64,000 bases of DNA from Thiosocius sp963719025 (GCA_963719025.1 CAVRBK010000062.1:1-64000), one strand, 5' to 3'; counted from the first letter of the stretch, positions 26,681 to 36,464 are shown. The notes: a model not told the origin generated them from the letters alone. A program made the numbers and translations.

Positions 26681-29047
26681 CTATTGCCGCACGCCGGCCA
26701 CGGTTGCCGCTCCCTTTACCTGTCCCCGGTCGGCCAGGGCATCGATCTGCGCACGAACCCGATCGATCAGGCGGGTGTCGGTCACCACTTCGTAGTAGGA
26801 ACGTCCCTCGTCTTCGGTTTCGAGCAACTGCTTGCCAACCCACAGTTTCACCACCTGTTCGCGCACCAGCAACCAGTGCATCTCGCCATTGATGTCCGGG
26901 CAGCGACCGATGTACAGACGGGTCGGTTGACGCCGCTGCTTTTCACGCACCCGGATCTTGCGCAGCGACACCTCGGTATTCAGCTGCACAAACGCCGCGT
27001 CATCGAGCTCGATACCGTTGACGTTATATCGCACCAGGCCATCGCCCTGCGCCTGATCCACGCGCTCGCCATGTACCGGGGTGGCCACACACAGACCACG
27101 TCCCGCGGGCAGCGGACAACTCTCACGCAGCAGCATGTGACAGGACGATAACCGTCGCGCGCGACTGACGGCCGGAGAGACCACCACGCGACGCGACTGG
27201 TCGTACAGGTAGGTCGGCGCCTCGTCGGCGTAGGCGATGCCGATGCCCAGCTCCAGCCGCGACAGCCCCTGGCGCTCGCTCTCGAGATTCATTGCATCCA
27301 CCAGCTCGAGCAGCTTGGCCGCGAGGCAGCAGGCGCGCGCCACGGCCAGGCGTTCGGCACCCTTGCCGCTGTACTCCAGGATCGTCAGTACCAGCGCATC
27401 GCCTTCCACCACCACCTTGTGCGCATCGAAGAGTTGGCGCAGGCGCTCGACCGGATCGTAGAAATAGCGGCTGAAATGGGCCGCCGGATTGAGGTTCCGC
27501 CGGCGCATTTCCGCCGCGATCGTCGTGCCCCCGCGGACCTCTACCTTGACGATGACGTGCCCGGCGAGACTGCCGCGTGCATCCTCGGCAAGATCCTCGT
27601 GACAGAACATCTGCAACACGTTGTTGGTGCGTGACAGGGTCAACTCGCGCTCATCGTCCAGCAGTCGAATCCGGTCCATCGCCTGGAAGGTCCGCAGTCC
27701 GAGTTTCAGATCACGCCGCAAGGTCAGAAAGTCGCCGGCCAGGCGCGCCGCAACCTGCGTCTTTCCGGTCTTGGCCGCAGCGCGGCGTTCCTTGCGCAGG
27801 GTATCGATGCGACGGATCAGCGCGGCACCGTCGCCGCCCGGGTTGAGGGTCTCGACACGCCTCAGCATCTCTCGTCGGTTGACCGTTCCGAGCAGGTACT
27901 CGAAGATCAACGGCTCGGCGTCCACCAGGCCCAGCGCCGGATAGATCGCGGCCAGGTCGTAACCCGCCTGTGCCTTCTGCAACAGGCCGGCGCGAGACAG
28001 GGCTGCGACAAACCCCTGGTTCAGCGCACGCTGCAGACGCTCCGCCTCGTGTGCCCCCCAGTTGCCGGGCTGCGGCCACACCTCGTCGGTACCGCCCAGC
28101 AGGGCCACGACGTTTTCCGGATTGTCAAGCCATGTCAGGACGTCATCGTCCACCTCTTCCCGGCCGATCAGGCAGCGCGCCCAGCGCTCGGTATCCAACA
28201 GGCCATGCGCCATGCCGCGATCGTGCCGGCGTGCCGCCTCCGCAGCACGTTCGCTGACGCCGCGCGCCGGAGGCAGGCTGACCTTTTCGGGCAGCCAGTC
28301 GCGCAGCGTCTCGAACAGGCAGTCGCCGATCTCGCGAGCCGTGCCCAGTTCATGCAACGGCAAGGGATAGTTTCGGACGAAATCCCGCACACCCCCGATG
28401 CCGCCGAGCTGCAACAGCGGATTGGCCAGCATCTCTTCGGCCACTGGCCAGGAAATATCCAGCACCGACTGGCGCAGGTTGCGCATACCGCCATGCTCGA
28501 GAAACATCAGCTCGCGAACAAGCTGGTTGGCAACGCGGTAACGGACGTGTGTCGCGTGACGACCAAGCATCACCGCCTGCTGGTGAAACTGCAGACTCTT
28601 GCCATCCATCTGGCCGGCGCGCCGGCTACGCGCGTCCTGGAGTTCATGGCGCACGGTCGCCAGTTCGTCGTCGACCCGCTGCAGCAGCAGTTTCAGGAAG
28701 GCCAACTGGAACAGCTGAACCCGCTCCATGCTGCGCGCAGCCCGCGCCTCCTTGACCACCGTATGGTGATGTTCGCGAACCATCTGGCGGAAGTTGTCGA
28801 CCACCGCCCCGCTGGTACCGGTTTCGGGCTGTTTCAGCAGGTGCTGCAGGTTTTCGCGAACCAGCGCGGATACATAGATCGATGCTGCCCTGCCCAGGGC
28901 CGGCCCCAACGCGACATCGATGTGCAGACCATCTACGCCGGCGGGAAAGCGCTCCAGGCGCAAGCGTGTAAACCGGACACGCGGCAACCCTGCCGCAACA
29001 ACCTCAGCTTTTGGCCAGGGGTGCCGCCTGTGAAACAGAGTGAACAT
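26681..29047 (-). CDS. Large protein with DUF1631-like helical body and degenerate class III cyclase-like domain
   Basis: The 788-residue protein is mostly alpha-helical and soluble. Residues about 545-650 resemble an adenylate/guanylate cyclase domain: HKVVVEGDALVLTILEYSG, LAVARACCLAAKLLELVDAM, LELGIGIAYADEAPTYLYD and VVVSPAVSRARRLSSC parallel cyclase segments. The metal-binding aspartates and the nucleotide-contact residues are not clearly present, so it may bind nucleotide without catalysis. The C-terminal 130 residues are a separate beta-rich domain. It lies next to rsd on the same strand. The name of the helical part is only a suggestion. Confidence 0.55.
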   Translation of the reverse strand: MFTLFHRRHPWPKAEVVAAGLPRVRFTRLRLERFPAGVDGLHIDVALGPALGRAASIYVSALVRENLQHLLKQPETGTSGAVVDNFRQMVREHHHTVVKEARAARSMERVQLFQLAFLKLLLQRVDDELATVRHELQDARSRRAGQMDGKSLQFHQQAVMLGRHATHVRYRVANQLVRELMFLEHGGMRNLRQSVLDISWPVAEEMLANPLLQLGGIGGVRDFVRNYPLPLHELGTAREIGDCLFETLRDWLPEKVSLPPARGVSERAAEAARRHDRGMAHGLLDTERWARCLIGREEVDDDVLTWLDNPENVVALLGGTDEVWPQPGNWGAHEAERLQRALNQGFVAALSRAGLLQKAQAGYDLAAIYPALGLVDAEPLIFEYLLGTVNRREMLRRVETLNPGGDGAALIRRIDTLRKERRAAAKTGKTQVAARLAGDFLTLRRDLKLGLRTFQAMDRIRLLDDERELTLSRTNNVLQMFCHEDLAEDARGSLAGHVIVKVEVRGGTTIAAEMRRRNLNPAAHFSRYFYDPVERLRQLFDAHKVVVEGDALVLTILEYSGKGAERLAVARACCLAAKLLELVDAMNLESERQGLSRLELGIGIAYADEAPTYLYDQSRRVVVSPAVSRARRLSSCHMLLRESCPLPAGRGLCVATPVHGERVDQAQGDGLVRYNVNGIELDDAAFVQLNTEVSLRKIRVREKQRRQPTRLYIGRCPDINGEMHWLLVREQVVKLWVGKQLLETEDEGRSYYEVVTDTRLIDRVRAQIDALADRGQVKGAATVAGVRQ

Positions 29048-29094
29048 GGCTGGAGAACGTGAAGCGCCGCTCGAGCAGAACGCCGAGCGCCGGG

Positions 29095-29550
29095 TCAGCG
29101 CGCCGTCAGGGCCTGGATGATGCGGTCTTCCATCTCAATGCGCACGGCGAGTTCTTCACCGAGTTTGCCCATGTCGCGATCGAGCTGATGCAGGTCCAGC
29201 GTGTGATCGGAGGCGTCGTACTTGTCGTTGAATTCGACCGCCACTTCGGTCGCCTCGGCAATGCGCGGGTACACCTCGCGGGCCACATCAACCACCCGGC
29301 CACGCCGCTCGCGACCGGCAACGATGCGTTCGTAGATCTCGAAATGACTGAACGCCGAGTAGTCGACCAGCACCTGACAGAATTCCTGCAGCACGTCGGC
29401 ACTCGGAACCGATTCGGTATAGGGCTCGAGACCGGCCACCCGGCAGAACATCGACAGCATCTCCTGACGTTCGCTCAGGAGTTTCTGCACCATGTCATGT
29501 GTGCCCCCGCGGCGTTCTGTTCGTCTGGCTTCGCTGATCGACATATTCAT
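29095..29550 (-). CDS. rsd: Rsd/AlgQ-family anti-sigma-70 protein
   Basis: The protein of about 151 residues matches Rsd/AlgQ: LSERQEMLSMFCRVAGLEP, VLQEFCQVLVDYSAFSHFEIYERIV (E. coli has LDDFCQSLVDYLSAGHFSIYERIL) and DRDMGKLGEELAVRIEMEDRII. Rsd binds the housekeeping sigma factor in stationary phase and frees core RNA polymerase. ATG 29550 or ATG 29544 is the likely start; upstream frame is not conserved. Confidence 0.88.
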   Translation of the reverse strand: MNMSISEARRTERRGGTHDMVQKLLSERQEMLSMFCRVAGLEPYTESVPSADVLQEFCQVLVDYSAFSHFEIYERIVAGRERRGRVVDVAREVYPRIAEATEVAVEFNDKYDASDHTLDLHQLDRDMGKLGEELAVRIEMEDRIIQALTAR

Positions 29551-29673
29551 TTTTCTCGACGCTGTAATCGGCATGCCTAGTTTACTCCTAATTGGTTCGG
29601 CGTAAACTGGCCGCTCTTGCGACATCCAGATGCTGCTGTGTCCCCCCGCAAACACCCGCCAAGACAAGTTACC

Positions 29674-30423
29674 GTGAAGAAGCTGCTGGCTGTCGGCCTG
29701 TGCTGCGGATTGGCGCTTGCGCCACGCCTGTCGACAGCCGCTTACGGTGGATTCGACGACGACAATCCGTTCGTCGAGGCGATGATACGCATGATGGAAG
29801 TGTTTGGGTTTATCGACCGCGACCGCGTGCCACGCGGGATACCCTACCTGCCCAGCGCCGGCGTCGGACCGACACCCGACTTTGGCAGCCTTTACGGATT
29901 GGGCGGCATGCCCGGCATGGGTGGCGTGCCCGGCATGGGCGGCATGCCCGGCATGGGCGGCGTGCCCGGCATGGGCGGCGTGCCCGGCATGGGCGGCGTG
30001 CCCGGCATGGGTGGCATGCCCGGCATGGGCGGCGTACCCGGCATGGGCGGTCTGCCCGGCATGAGCGGCCTGCCGGGTACGGCATGGTCGGGGGGTATGC
30101 CCGGCAACCTGCCCGGCGGCTGGAGCAATGCCCCCTGGGCGCGCCAGGGCCAGTCGGCGAAGACACCCGGCCTGCTCGACGGCGCCTGGGAACTGAACAA
30201 CGGCAGCTTCGTGATCATCCGGTCAGATGCGGCCCGCCTGTACATGTCACGCGAAAAGTACCAGGATTTTCTGATTCGCTATGATGACAAGCACTTCTGG
30301 TGGCGACCGCGCGATGGCAGCAAGGCCACACGGTACCGCTACGAGATGCAGGAAGGCCGTATGATCCTGGCCGACGACCGGGGAAAGATGCTACTGCTGC
30401 GGCGCCGGCAGAAAACCCGTTGA
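29674..30423 (+). CDS. Secreted protein with PGMGG tandem repeats
   Basis: GTG at 29674 starts a signal peptide (KKLLAVGLCCGLALAPRLSTA), then an acidic helix-forming stretch (DDDNPFVEAMIRMMEVFGF). A collagen-like, glycine-rich repeat tract of PGMGG(V/M) units covers about residues 78-136. The C-terminal 85 residues form a beta-rich domain (AWELNNGSFVIIRSDAARLYMSREKYQ, then HFWWRPRDGSK). The upstream in-frame ATG at 29617 would put extra residues before the signal peptide and is less likely. Function is unknown; an envelope or surface protein is inferred. Confidence 0.7.
   Translation: MKKLLAVGLCCGLALAPRLSTAAYGGFDDDNPFVEAMIRMMEVFGFIDRDRVPRGIPYLPSAGVGPTPDFGSLYGLGGMPGMGGVPGMGGMPGMGGVPGMGGVPGMGGVPGMGGMPGMGGVPGMGGLPGMSGLPGTAWSGGMPGNLPGGWSNAPWARQGQSAKTPGLLDGAWELNNGSFVIIRSDAARLYMSREKYQDFLIRYDDKHFWWRPRDGSKATRYRYEMQEGRMILADDRGKMLLLRRRQKTR
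29905..30081 (+). repeat. In-frame 15/18-base tandem repeats encoding PGMGG units
   Basis: About eleven imperfect units of the form CCCGGCATGGGCGGC(G/A)TG occur in the reading frame of the secreted protein. Units differ mostly at the last codon (Val or Met) and by silent T/C changes. Near-identical neighbours suggest recent copy-number change by slippage. Confidence 0.85.
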
Positions 30424-30536
30424 GTATCCGCCGGATAACACTTGAGACACGCTGGCCGTAAAGGCAGAATCTACGGGTAATCCCCATCCCAACTGGACCT
30501 CGCCCGCGGTTCGCGACCGGAGCACGACACAGCAGC

Positions 30537-31488
30537 ATGAACATAAAACGTATCGCCTTGATCGGCGGCTCCGGTTTCGTCGGTAGACATCTCACCCGTC
30601 ACCTGCGTAACCGCGGCTACCAATGCCGCGTGATCACGCGATACCCGCATCGGCACCGCGACCTCCGAACCGTCGCAGAGGTGGTGCGCGCCAATCCCTA
30701 CGATCTAACGGATCTGACCGCCGCACTGCATGGTTGCGATGCCGCGGTCCATCTCGTGGGCATACTCAACGCCGACGGCAAACAACGCAGTTTCCGGCGC
30801 GTGCATGTGGAGATGGTGGAAAACGTGGTCGCCTCCTGCCATGCGGCCAGGATCAAGCGGCTGCTGCACATGAGCGCACTGAATGCCGACCAGGGCAGCG
30901 GCGGCAGCGAGTACCTGCGCAGCAAGGGTGAAGGTGAAAACCGCGCGCACACCCTTGGCAAACCGGGCATCGCGGTAACCAGTTTCCGGCCGTCGGTGAT
31001 CTTCGGCCCGGACGACAGCTTCCTCAATCGCTTCGCCACGCTGCTGCAGATCCCCGGCCCACTGCCGCTGGCCTGTCCGGATGCGCAACTGGCGCCGGTC
31101 TACATCGACGACGTGGTCGCGGCCTTCGCCAATGCCCTCGAGCAGCGGGACACCTTCGGCCGGCACTACGAATTGTGTGGCCCAAGGGTCTACACGCTCG
31201 AACAGCTCGTGCGTTTCGTCGCGTTTCACAGTGGACGCTACAAGAGCATCATCCGCCTGCCCGACTGGGCATCCAGGCTGCAGGCCAAGGTGCTGCAATA
31301 CGCGCCCGGCAAGCCCTTCACGCCAGACAACTACCTGTCGCTGCAGACACCCAGCATCTGCCACGAGGAAGGCCTGGCCGCACTCGGCATCAGCGCCGAC
31401 ATCGCTGGAGAATGCCGGTGCGCGCTGCCTGACCCGCGAAGACAAAAACCGCCGCCTGAACCGGATGCGCCAATCACGCCAGCACTGA
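30537..31488 (+). CDS. NAD(P)-binding atypical SDR (complex I NDUFA9-like), frameshifted near the 3' end
   Basis: The N-terminal Rossmann motif is ALIGGSGFVGRHL. VHLVGIL, LLHMSALNAD and SFRPSVIFGPDDSF are hallmarks of the NDUFA9/YbjT-like extended SDR subgroup, and the predicted size is about 317 residues. The frame continues past the expected end, but a +1 switch around 31400 gives SLENAGARCLTREDKNRRL and a stop at 31488, the natural end. This single extra base resembles those in other genes of the window. It would encode a nucleotide-binding stability or redox protein; the substrate is unknown. Confidence 0.8.
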
Positions 31489-31494
31489 CGCCGC

Positions 31495-32586
31495 TCAGCG
31501 CGCCGACGCAGCAGGCAGCAATGCGCGAAGCGTTGCCTGGCGCTCGGCATCGGGCAATGCCGCGATCTGCCGACAGGCATCGTGAAACGCCTGCATATCC
31601 CCCCCGACATCCTGCAGGACGCGGCGAAATGCGGGCTCCCAGGCATGGTAGGTACTGACCCCTGCGAGGTGGGCATTGTTCAGCGGCCTGTCGAACCAGT
31701 TGTCATAGCCGGCGTAACCCGACCAGCTTTCCCTGAGCGCGGCATAGCCCTCGCGCAACCGGTCGAATTCCCGTTGTTTTCCGGCACCGAGTCGAGGACC
31801 GGCGAGACCCGATGCATACAGCGCCTCGAGACGCATCCGCGTGGCGCGCAGCAGCCCGAGAAACTGCCCATTCCGCCGTTCACCCAGTGCCCATGCCGCG
31901 CGCTGCGCCGCCTTACCCCGCTGTTCCAGCCAGCGGGTGACGCCCTCCTTTTCAATCACCGTGGCATAGGCCTCGTTGAACGCGCTGTCACCGGCCAGGT
32001 AAAGCGTCTCGTGCGCCATTTCGTGGAACAACAGCCCGGCAACCTGGCTGATCGGCCATTTGATTACGGTGCTGGGTAGCGGATCACTGAACCAGCCGAG
32101 CGTCGAGTAGGCCGGGACCGGCAGTACCGCGACATCCCAACCCTCGGCCGCCATCGCGTCGGCCTGGCGCTGTGCCGATTGTTCTCGGAAATAACCCCGG
32201 TAGGCCGCGCACCCCAGCACCGGGTAACACCATTCGTGAGCTTCAAGCGAGTCCGGCCGGGCCGCCACCAGGCTCCAGACCATCGCCTCGCGCTGCAGGT
32301 CGGCATACAGGCGATAACTGCCGGATTCATGCAGACGCAGCTGCGCGTTCGCAAACCGGCGCAATTCGGGCAAACGGCTCAACACCGCGCGCACGCGCCC
32401 GGTCGTCGACGGATCGGCCAGCACCTCATCGACCGGGCGCGATGCGCCCAGCACCCCGAGCTGTCCCCAGGTCGCCTGGCCGTAGTAAGCGACGCTGCTG
32501 CAGCCGCCCACTACCAGCAAAAGCACCGGCCACAGCGCAGCGCTGCATCGCCGCAAACACCCGCCGAAAGTGGATTTCTTGATCAC
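31495..32586 (-). CDS. Putative lipoprotein aminopeptidase (HExxH)
   Basis: The 363-residue protein has a lipoprotein signal (LLLVVGGC) and the zinc peptidase motif HEMAH in LLFHEMAHETLYL, followed by FNEAYATVIEKEG, the pattern of the predicted aminopeptidase family (PF10023). It would act in the periplasm, anchored by lipid. Substrate is not known. It converges with the SDR gene. Confidence 0.82.
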   Translation of the reverse strand: MIKKSTFGGCLRRCSAALWPVLLLVVGGCSSVAYYGQATWGQLGVLGASRPVDEVLADPSTTGRVRAVLSRLPELRRFANAQLRLHESGSYRLYADLQREAMVWSLVAARPDSLEAHEWCYPVLGCAAYRGYFREQSAQRQADAMAAEGWDVAVLPVPAYSTLGWFSDPLPSTVIKWPISQVAGLLFHEMAHETLYLAGDSAFNEAYATVIEKEGVTRWLEQRGKAAQRAAWALGERRNGQFLGLLRATRMRLEALYASGLAGPRLGAGKQREFDRLREGYAALRESWSGYAGYDNWFDRPLNNAHLAGVSTYHAWEPAFRRVLQDVGGDMQAFHDACRQIAALPDAERQATLRALLPAASAR

Positions 32587-32621
32587 CGCGTGAACACGCT
32601 GCCGGTTGTCGAGAAGCCGGT

Positions 32622-33329
32622 TCAGATCGGAAAAAACACGGCCGATGCAACACCCTGGATCACGCTCTTGATCTGCCGGTTCGAACTGTCGGCCACGACC
32701 TGCGCCATGTGATCCTGCAGGCCGATCAGCTTGCCGGCGAGACGCTCGAAACTGAGATCACCCCGCCCTGCCAGGGCGTTGCTGAGCAAAAAGGGCTGTC
32801 CGGCAAGATCATGGTCGTGCCCCAGCTTCCAAAATGCGATCTCGAAATTGCGCGCCAGGTAATGCAGTTTCTGCGGATCCAGCATATCGGTCATGTAAAA
32901 GGTCTGTTTGCCCTCGTAGGCATCGAGCAGCATGGTGCGCATCCCTTCGACGAACGCGGCAACGCGATCGCCCGCGTAGTCATCCTCGAATGCCATGCTG
33001 ATGGCCGACGACGCCCTGCGCCCCTGCAACTCGGGCAGATGGTGCAGCCGGCGCGGCCCGAACAGGGCATTCAGCGCGGCCTGATGCGACGCGTGCCGGC
33101 CTCGTCGCAGCTGACTGGGATTTCGCACGTAGAGCTTGCGAGCCAGTTCGCGCAGGTAGTCGAGACTGTGCCGCACGTTGATCTCGGCGACCATATCGAC
33201 ATCGGCCTTGGCCAGGTTGCCGATCTCGAAGTGGCGCGCCTTGACCGGCTGGTCCTGCTCCAGCGTGGTCTGGCAACCGAGCAACAGGCACCCGCCCAAC
33301 GCTACCAGCAATACCCTAAAGACGCGCAC
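32622..33329 (-). CDS. Hypothetical lipoprotein
   Basis: The frame encodes a lipoprotein: VFRVLLVALGGCLLLGC gives a lipobox with the modified Cys near residue 20 when GTG 33329 is used. ATG 33374 would add 15 residues. The mature part, about 215 residues, is helical, with no recognised domain (SLDYLRELARKLYVRNP, MRTMLLDAYEGKQTFYM). Its start overlaps the end of the MidA-family gene, so the two are likely cotranscribed. Confidence 0.7.
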   Translation of the reverse strand: MRVFRVLLVALGGCLLLGCQTTLEQDQPVKARHFEIGNLAKADVDMVAEINVRHSLDYLRELARKLYVRNPSQLRRGRHASHQAALNALFGPRRLHHLPELQGRRASSAISMAFEDDYAGDRVAAFVEGMRTMLLDAYEGKQTFYMTDMLDPQKLHYLARNFEIAFWKLGHDHDLAGQPFLLSNALAGRGDLSFERLAGKLIGLQDHMAQVVADSSNRQIKSVIQGVASAVFFPI

Positions 33330-34485
33330 GCAGATCCCTCGTCGAGAAACCGGACAAGCCGTCCGCTGCACCAAGCGCCAGCGCGATCACCTTGAATCGC
33401 TCACCCATCTCGCTCGGCAGGGTGAGTTTTTTCACCCCCTGCGCCAGGCGCATATGTGCCGCAACATCATTCGGATCCGACGCCATCACCAGTTCATCCA
33501 GGCCGCTGTCGATCAGGAAATGGGCCTGCGTTGTATAGCCGGCCAGGTTGAAGCCGGTCGCTACCGCGGCCGCCGCGACCGCGGTGAAATCGACGTTCGC
33601 GGTGATGTCCTGCAGCCCGGGGAGCAGGTACGGATCGGCATAGGCGCGATGACGGAAATGGCAGATCAGGGTCCCCTTGCTGCGCTCAGGATGGTAGTAC
33701 TCATGTCTGCTGTAACCATAGTCGACCAGAATCAGGTAACCCGACTGCATGCGCTCCGCGACCGCGCCCAGCCAGGGCGCAAGGCGCAGATTGATCTCCG
33801 AATCGTAACCCTCGGGTAACGATCCCGGATCGATCGCCAGGGCTGCCAGCGCCTCGGCCAGGCCGGGAGAGCGGATATCCGACCATCGATCAGCAAAGCC
33901 CTCGCCGTCGCGGCCCACGAACAGTTCCTGCCATGCGCCATCCGCCAGGCGAAAACGGTGCACCGGCATGGCATCGAGCAACTCGTTGCCGATCAGCACC
34001 CCACGAAAGCCGCTGGGCGGAAGTGTCTGCAACCAGTCGACCCGTGACAACAGGTGCGGGGCCTCGGCTTCGATGGTTTCGCGCTGCGCCTGTTGCAGGC
34101 TCGGACTGAGTTCGAGGATCTGGTAGCGCTGCGGCAGCGCGTCCAGGGTCTCCAGTTCGTTCAACACATCGGCCGCCATGCTTCCCGAACCCGCACCGAC
34201 CTCAAGCACCGCACCGCCACCCAGATTGCCCAGACACTCGGCAACCTGGCGTGCAAGACAGCGGCCGAACAGCGGCGACACCTCCGGCGCGGTAACGAAA
34301 TCACCGGCCTCGCCCAGTTTTCTGCGGCCGTTCACGTAGTAGCCAAGCTCGGGGGCGTACAGCGCGGTCTCCATGAACCGGTCGAACGGCAAGGCGCCAT
34401 GCGCCTGCGCTATCGCGGCATGCAGATGGCCACGCATGGCGGTGAGCAGCGTCTTTTCCTGGTCGGTCAGATCGGGCAGATGCAA
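33316..34485 (-). CDS. MidA/NDUFAF7-family SAM-dependent methyltransferase
   Basis: The 389-residue protein has an N-terminal PFDRFMETALYAPELGYY motif, GDFVTAPEVSPLFG and the SAM-binding VLEVGAGSGSMAADVL. This pattern belongs to PF02636, whose mitochondrial member methylates a complex I subunit. The bacterial substrate is not settled. It stands divergent from folM with 123 bases between. Confidence 0.85.
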   Translation of the reverse strand: MHLPDLTDQEKTLLTAMRGHLHAAIAQAHGALPFDRFMETALYAPELGYYVNGRRKLGEAGDFVTAPEVSPLFGRCLARQVAECLGNLGGGAVLEVGAGSGSMAADVLNELETLDALPQRYQILELSPSLQQAQRETIEAEAPHLLSRVDWLQTLPPSGFRGVLIGNELLDAMPVHRFRLADGAWQELFVGRDGEGFADRWSDIRSPGLAEALAALAIDPGSLPEGYDSEINLRLAPWLGAVAERMQSGYLILVDYGYSRHEYYHPERSKGTLICHFRHRAYADPYLLPGLQDITANVDFTAVAAAAVATGFNLAGYTTQAHFLIDSGLDELVMASDPNDVAAHMRLAQGVKKLTLPSEMGERFKVIALALGAADGLSGFSTRDLRARL

Positions 34486-34608
34486 AAAACGGCGCTCCTT
34501 CGAGGTTGAATGTGACCCGTCGTCTGGTCATTATCGGGCCGACCATACAAGACTGACGCGGCGTGTCCAAGCATTCGCGCGATCGCCCCCCACAACGGAG
34601 AAACGGCC

Positions 34609-35361
34609 TTGCAGCAATCAGATGCCCTGCGCGGAAAGACAGCCCTGGTCACCGGCGGCGCCGCCAGGTTGGGCGCCACCACGGCCAGGTATCTGCACGC
34701 CGCCGGCGCCCATGTGGTGATCCACTACCGGCGTTCGGCAAAACCGGCGGAGGCATTACGTGATGGGCTGCTCGCAGCCCGGCCGGATTCGGCGAGCACC
34801 GTGCAGGGCGACCTTATCGATCCGGCGAGCTGGCCACGCCTGATCGACGCCTGCGTTGCCGCCGGGGGCGGTCTGGATGTGCTGGTCAACAATGCCTCGA
34901 GCTACTATCCGACACCGGTCGGTGAGGCCACGATCCAGCACTGGGACGACCTGTTCGGCAGCAATGCGCGCGCGCCCTTCTTTCTCGCCCAGGCCGCGGC
35001 CCCGGAGCTGCGCAAACGCAAGGGCTGCATCGTCAACATGGTCGACATCTACGCCGAACGACCGAACCCGGGACACCCGGTCTATTCGATGGCCAAGGCC
35101 GCCAACGCGATGATGGTCAAGGCGCTGGCACTGGATCTGGCCCCGGATATCAGGGTAAACGGTGTCTCACCGGGTGCCGCACTCTGGCCCGAGGGGTACC
35201 TCGCGGATGCTGAAAAGCAGGAAATCCTGGCCCGTATCCCGATGGGGCGGCCGGCCGGTGCCGAGCAGATCGCGGAGGCGGTGATGTTCATGATTACCGG
35301 TCCCGACTACGTGACCGGACAGATACTTGCCGTCGATGGCGGGCGCAGCGTCCAACAATAA
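34609..35361 (+). CDS. folM: Pteridine reductase / dihydromonapterin reductase FolM (SDR)
   Basis: The 250-residue short-chain dehydrogenase has the TGGAARLGATTA cofactor motif, NNAS, and YSMAKAA as the catalytic Tyr-x3-Lys. VNGVSPGAALWPEG and VTGQILAVDGGRS match pteridine reductases. TTG at 34609 is the start: it follows a GGAGAA ribosome site by about 6 bases and leads straight into the SDR N-terminus. It acts with the adjacent folate genes folK and folB. Confidence 0.85.
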   Translation: MQQSDALRGKTALVTGGAARLGATTARYLHAAGAHVVIHYRRSAKPAEALRDGLLAARPDSASTVQGDLIDPASWPRLIDACVAAGGGLDVLVNNASSYYPTPVGEATIQHWDDLFGSNARAPFFLAQAAAPELRKRKGCIVNMVDIYAERPNPGHPVYSMAKAANAMMVKALALDLAPDIRVNGVSPGAALWPEGYLADAEKQEILARIPMGRPAGAEQIAEAVMFMITGPDYVTGQILAVDGGRSVQQ

Positions 35362-35586
35362 ACCGAGCCGCGCGACGGTGTCTGCCGCGCGCGGCTCCGG
35401 GCCCAGCACAACGCTGACATCACGTAACACCTGGTCCCCCGCACGATGGCCTTCGGCATCGTTGAGGTCTTTGCAGCGATCCAGATTGCGAAGGCGAAGC
35501 CGGAAGTCGGCGAGACCGAAAAGAAAGTAGCCGATGATTCGTCAGCGTCAGCGCCGATCCCTTGGCTGAATGGCGGTCACGCTGGG

Positions 35587-36108
35587 TCAATCGGCCTCAG
35601 GGGCATTTCCCGTCAACCAGCCGATATCCGCCAGGCGCTGCAGGTGCTCGCGATCGGCCTCGGCATAACGTTCCCACAGCACGCGATAGCCCAGGTCGAG
35701 CTCAGGGTGTCGCTGCTCCGGCGCCACATCGGCCAGCGGCGCCAGCACAAAGGCGTACTTCAGAATCTCATCGCGCGGCAGGTGCTTGCCACCCTCGTCG
35801 GTGACCGCGTCGCCGTAGGTGAGAACATCCAGATCGAGCGTACGCGAAGCAAACTTCTCACCGCCGCGCATGCGGCCATGCCGCGACTCGATCTCGCGCA
35901 TCAGGCGGTGCAACTCACCCGGCGCCCGTGGCGTATCGATACCGACCACCAGGTTATAGAAGGCGTCGCCGGAAAATCCGACCGCCACCGTCTCGTACAC
36001 CGGGGAGATCTCCAGCTCTCCGAACAACTCACGCAACTCGTCGATGGCGGCGCGGATATGCTTTTTGCGCCCGATGTTACTGCCGATACTGATCCAGGCG
36101 CGTGGCAT
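35587..36108 (-). CDS. folK: HPPK, 2-amino-4-hydroxy-6-hydroxymethyldihydropteridine diphosphokinase
   Basis: The 173-residue enzyme of folate synthesis transfers pyrophosphate to 6-hydroxymethyl-dihydropterin. WISIGSNIGRKKHIRAAID, FYNLVVGIDT and ASRTLDLDVLTYGD are HPPK motifs; the last carries the Mg-binding Asp pair. ATG 36108 overlaps the folB stop by one base (TGATG), so the start is firm and coupling is likely. The gap 35362-35586 carries no supported gene. Confidence 0.9.
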   Translation of the reverse strand: MPRAWISIGSNIGRKKHIRAAIDELRELFGELEISPVYETVAVGFSGDAFYNLVVGIDTPRAPGELHRLMREIESRHGRMRGGEKFASRTLDLDVLTYGDAVTDEGGKHLPRDEILKYAFVLAPLADVAPEQRHPELDLGYRVLWERYAEADREHLQRLADIGWLTGNAPEAD

Positions 36109-36464
36109 CAGTAACGCTCGCCCCGTTCGATGACAACACCGACATCGGTAGCGCCACGCACGGCGCCTTTCTTGTTCAGGGTCAGGCGCACCCAGCGTAC
36201 GCCGTATTCCTCGCGAATGATCTCGGTACAACGCTCGGCCAGGGTCTCGACCAGCTGAAAATCACTCTCGCCGACGAACTGGATCAGGCGCTTGGCAACC
36301 GATTTGTAATTCAAGGTGTCGGCTATATCGTCAGACGCCGCGGCCCTCGCGATATCGGCACTCATCTCGAGATCGAAGATGATGGTCTGACGGGTGCGGC
36401 GTTCCCAGCCATAGATACCGATCACAGTATCGATGCGCAGGTCGCGAAGGTAGACGATATCCAT
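36108..36464 (-). CDS. folB: Dihydroneopterin aldolase FolB
   Basis: The 118-residue protein begins MDIVYLRDLRIDTVIGIYGWE and has LNYKSVAKRLIQFVGES and ERCTEIIREEYGVRWVRLTLNK, matching FolB, the aldolase one step before HPPK. ATG 36464 is chosen from homologous N-termini; the longer upstream frame is not conserved. It is divergent from plsY. Confidence 0.9.
   Translation of the reverse strand: MDIVYLRDLRIDTVIGIYGWERRTRQTIIFDLEMSADIARAAASDDIADTLNYKSVAKRLIQFVGESDFQLVETLAERCTEIIREEYGVRWVRLTLNKKGAVRGATDVGVVIERGERY

Noticed and set aside
29905..30081. Regular tandem repeats considered as a CRISPR array
   Set aside because: Units are in frame, without spacers, and encode PGMGG.
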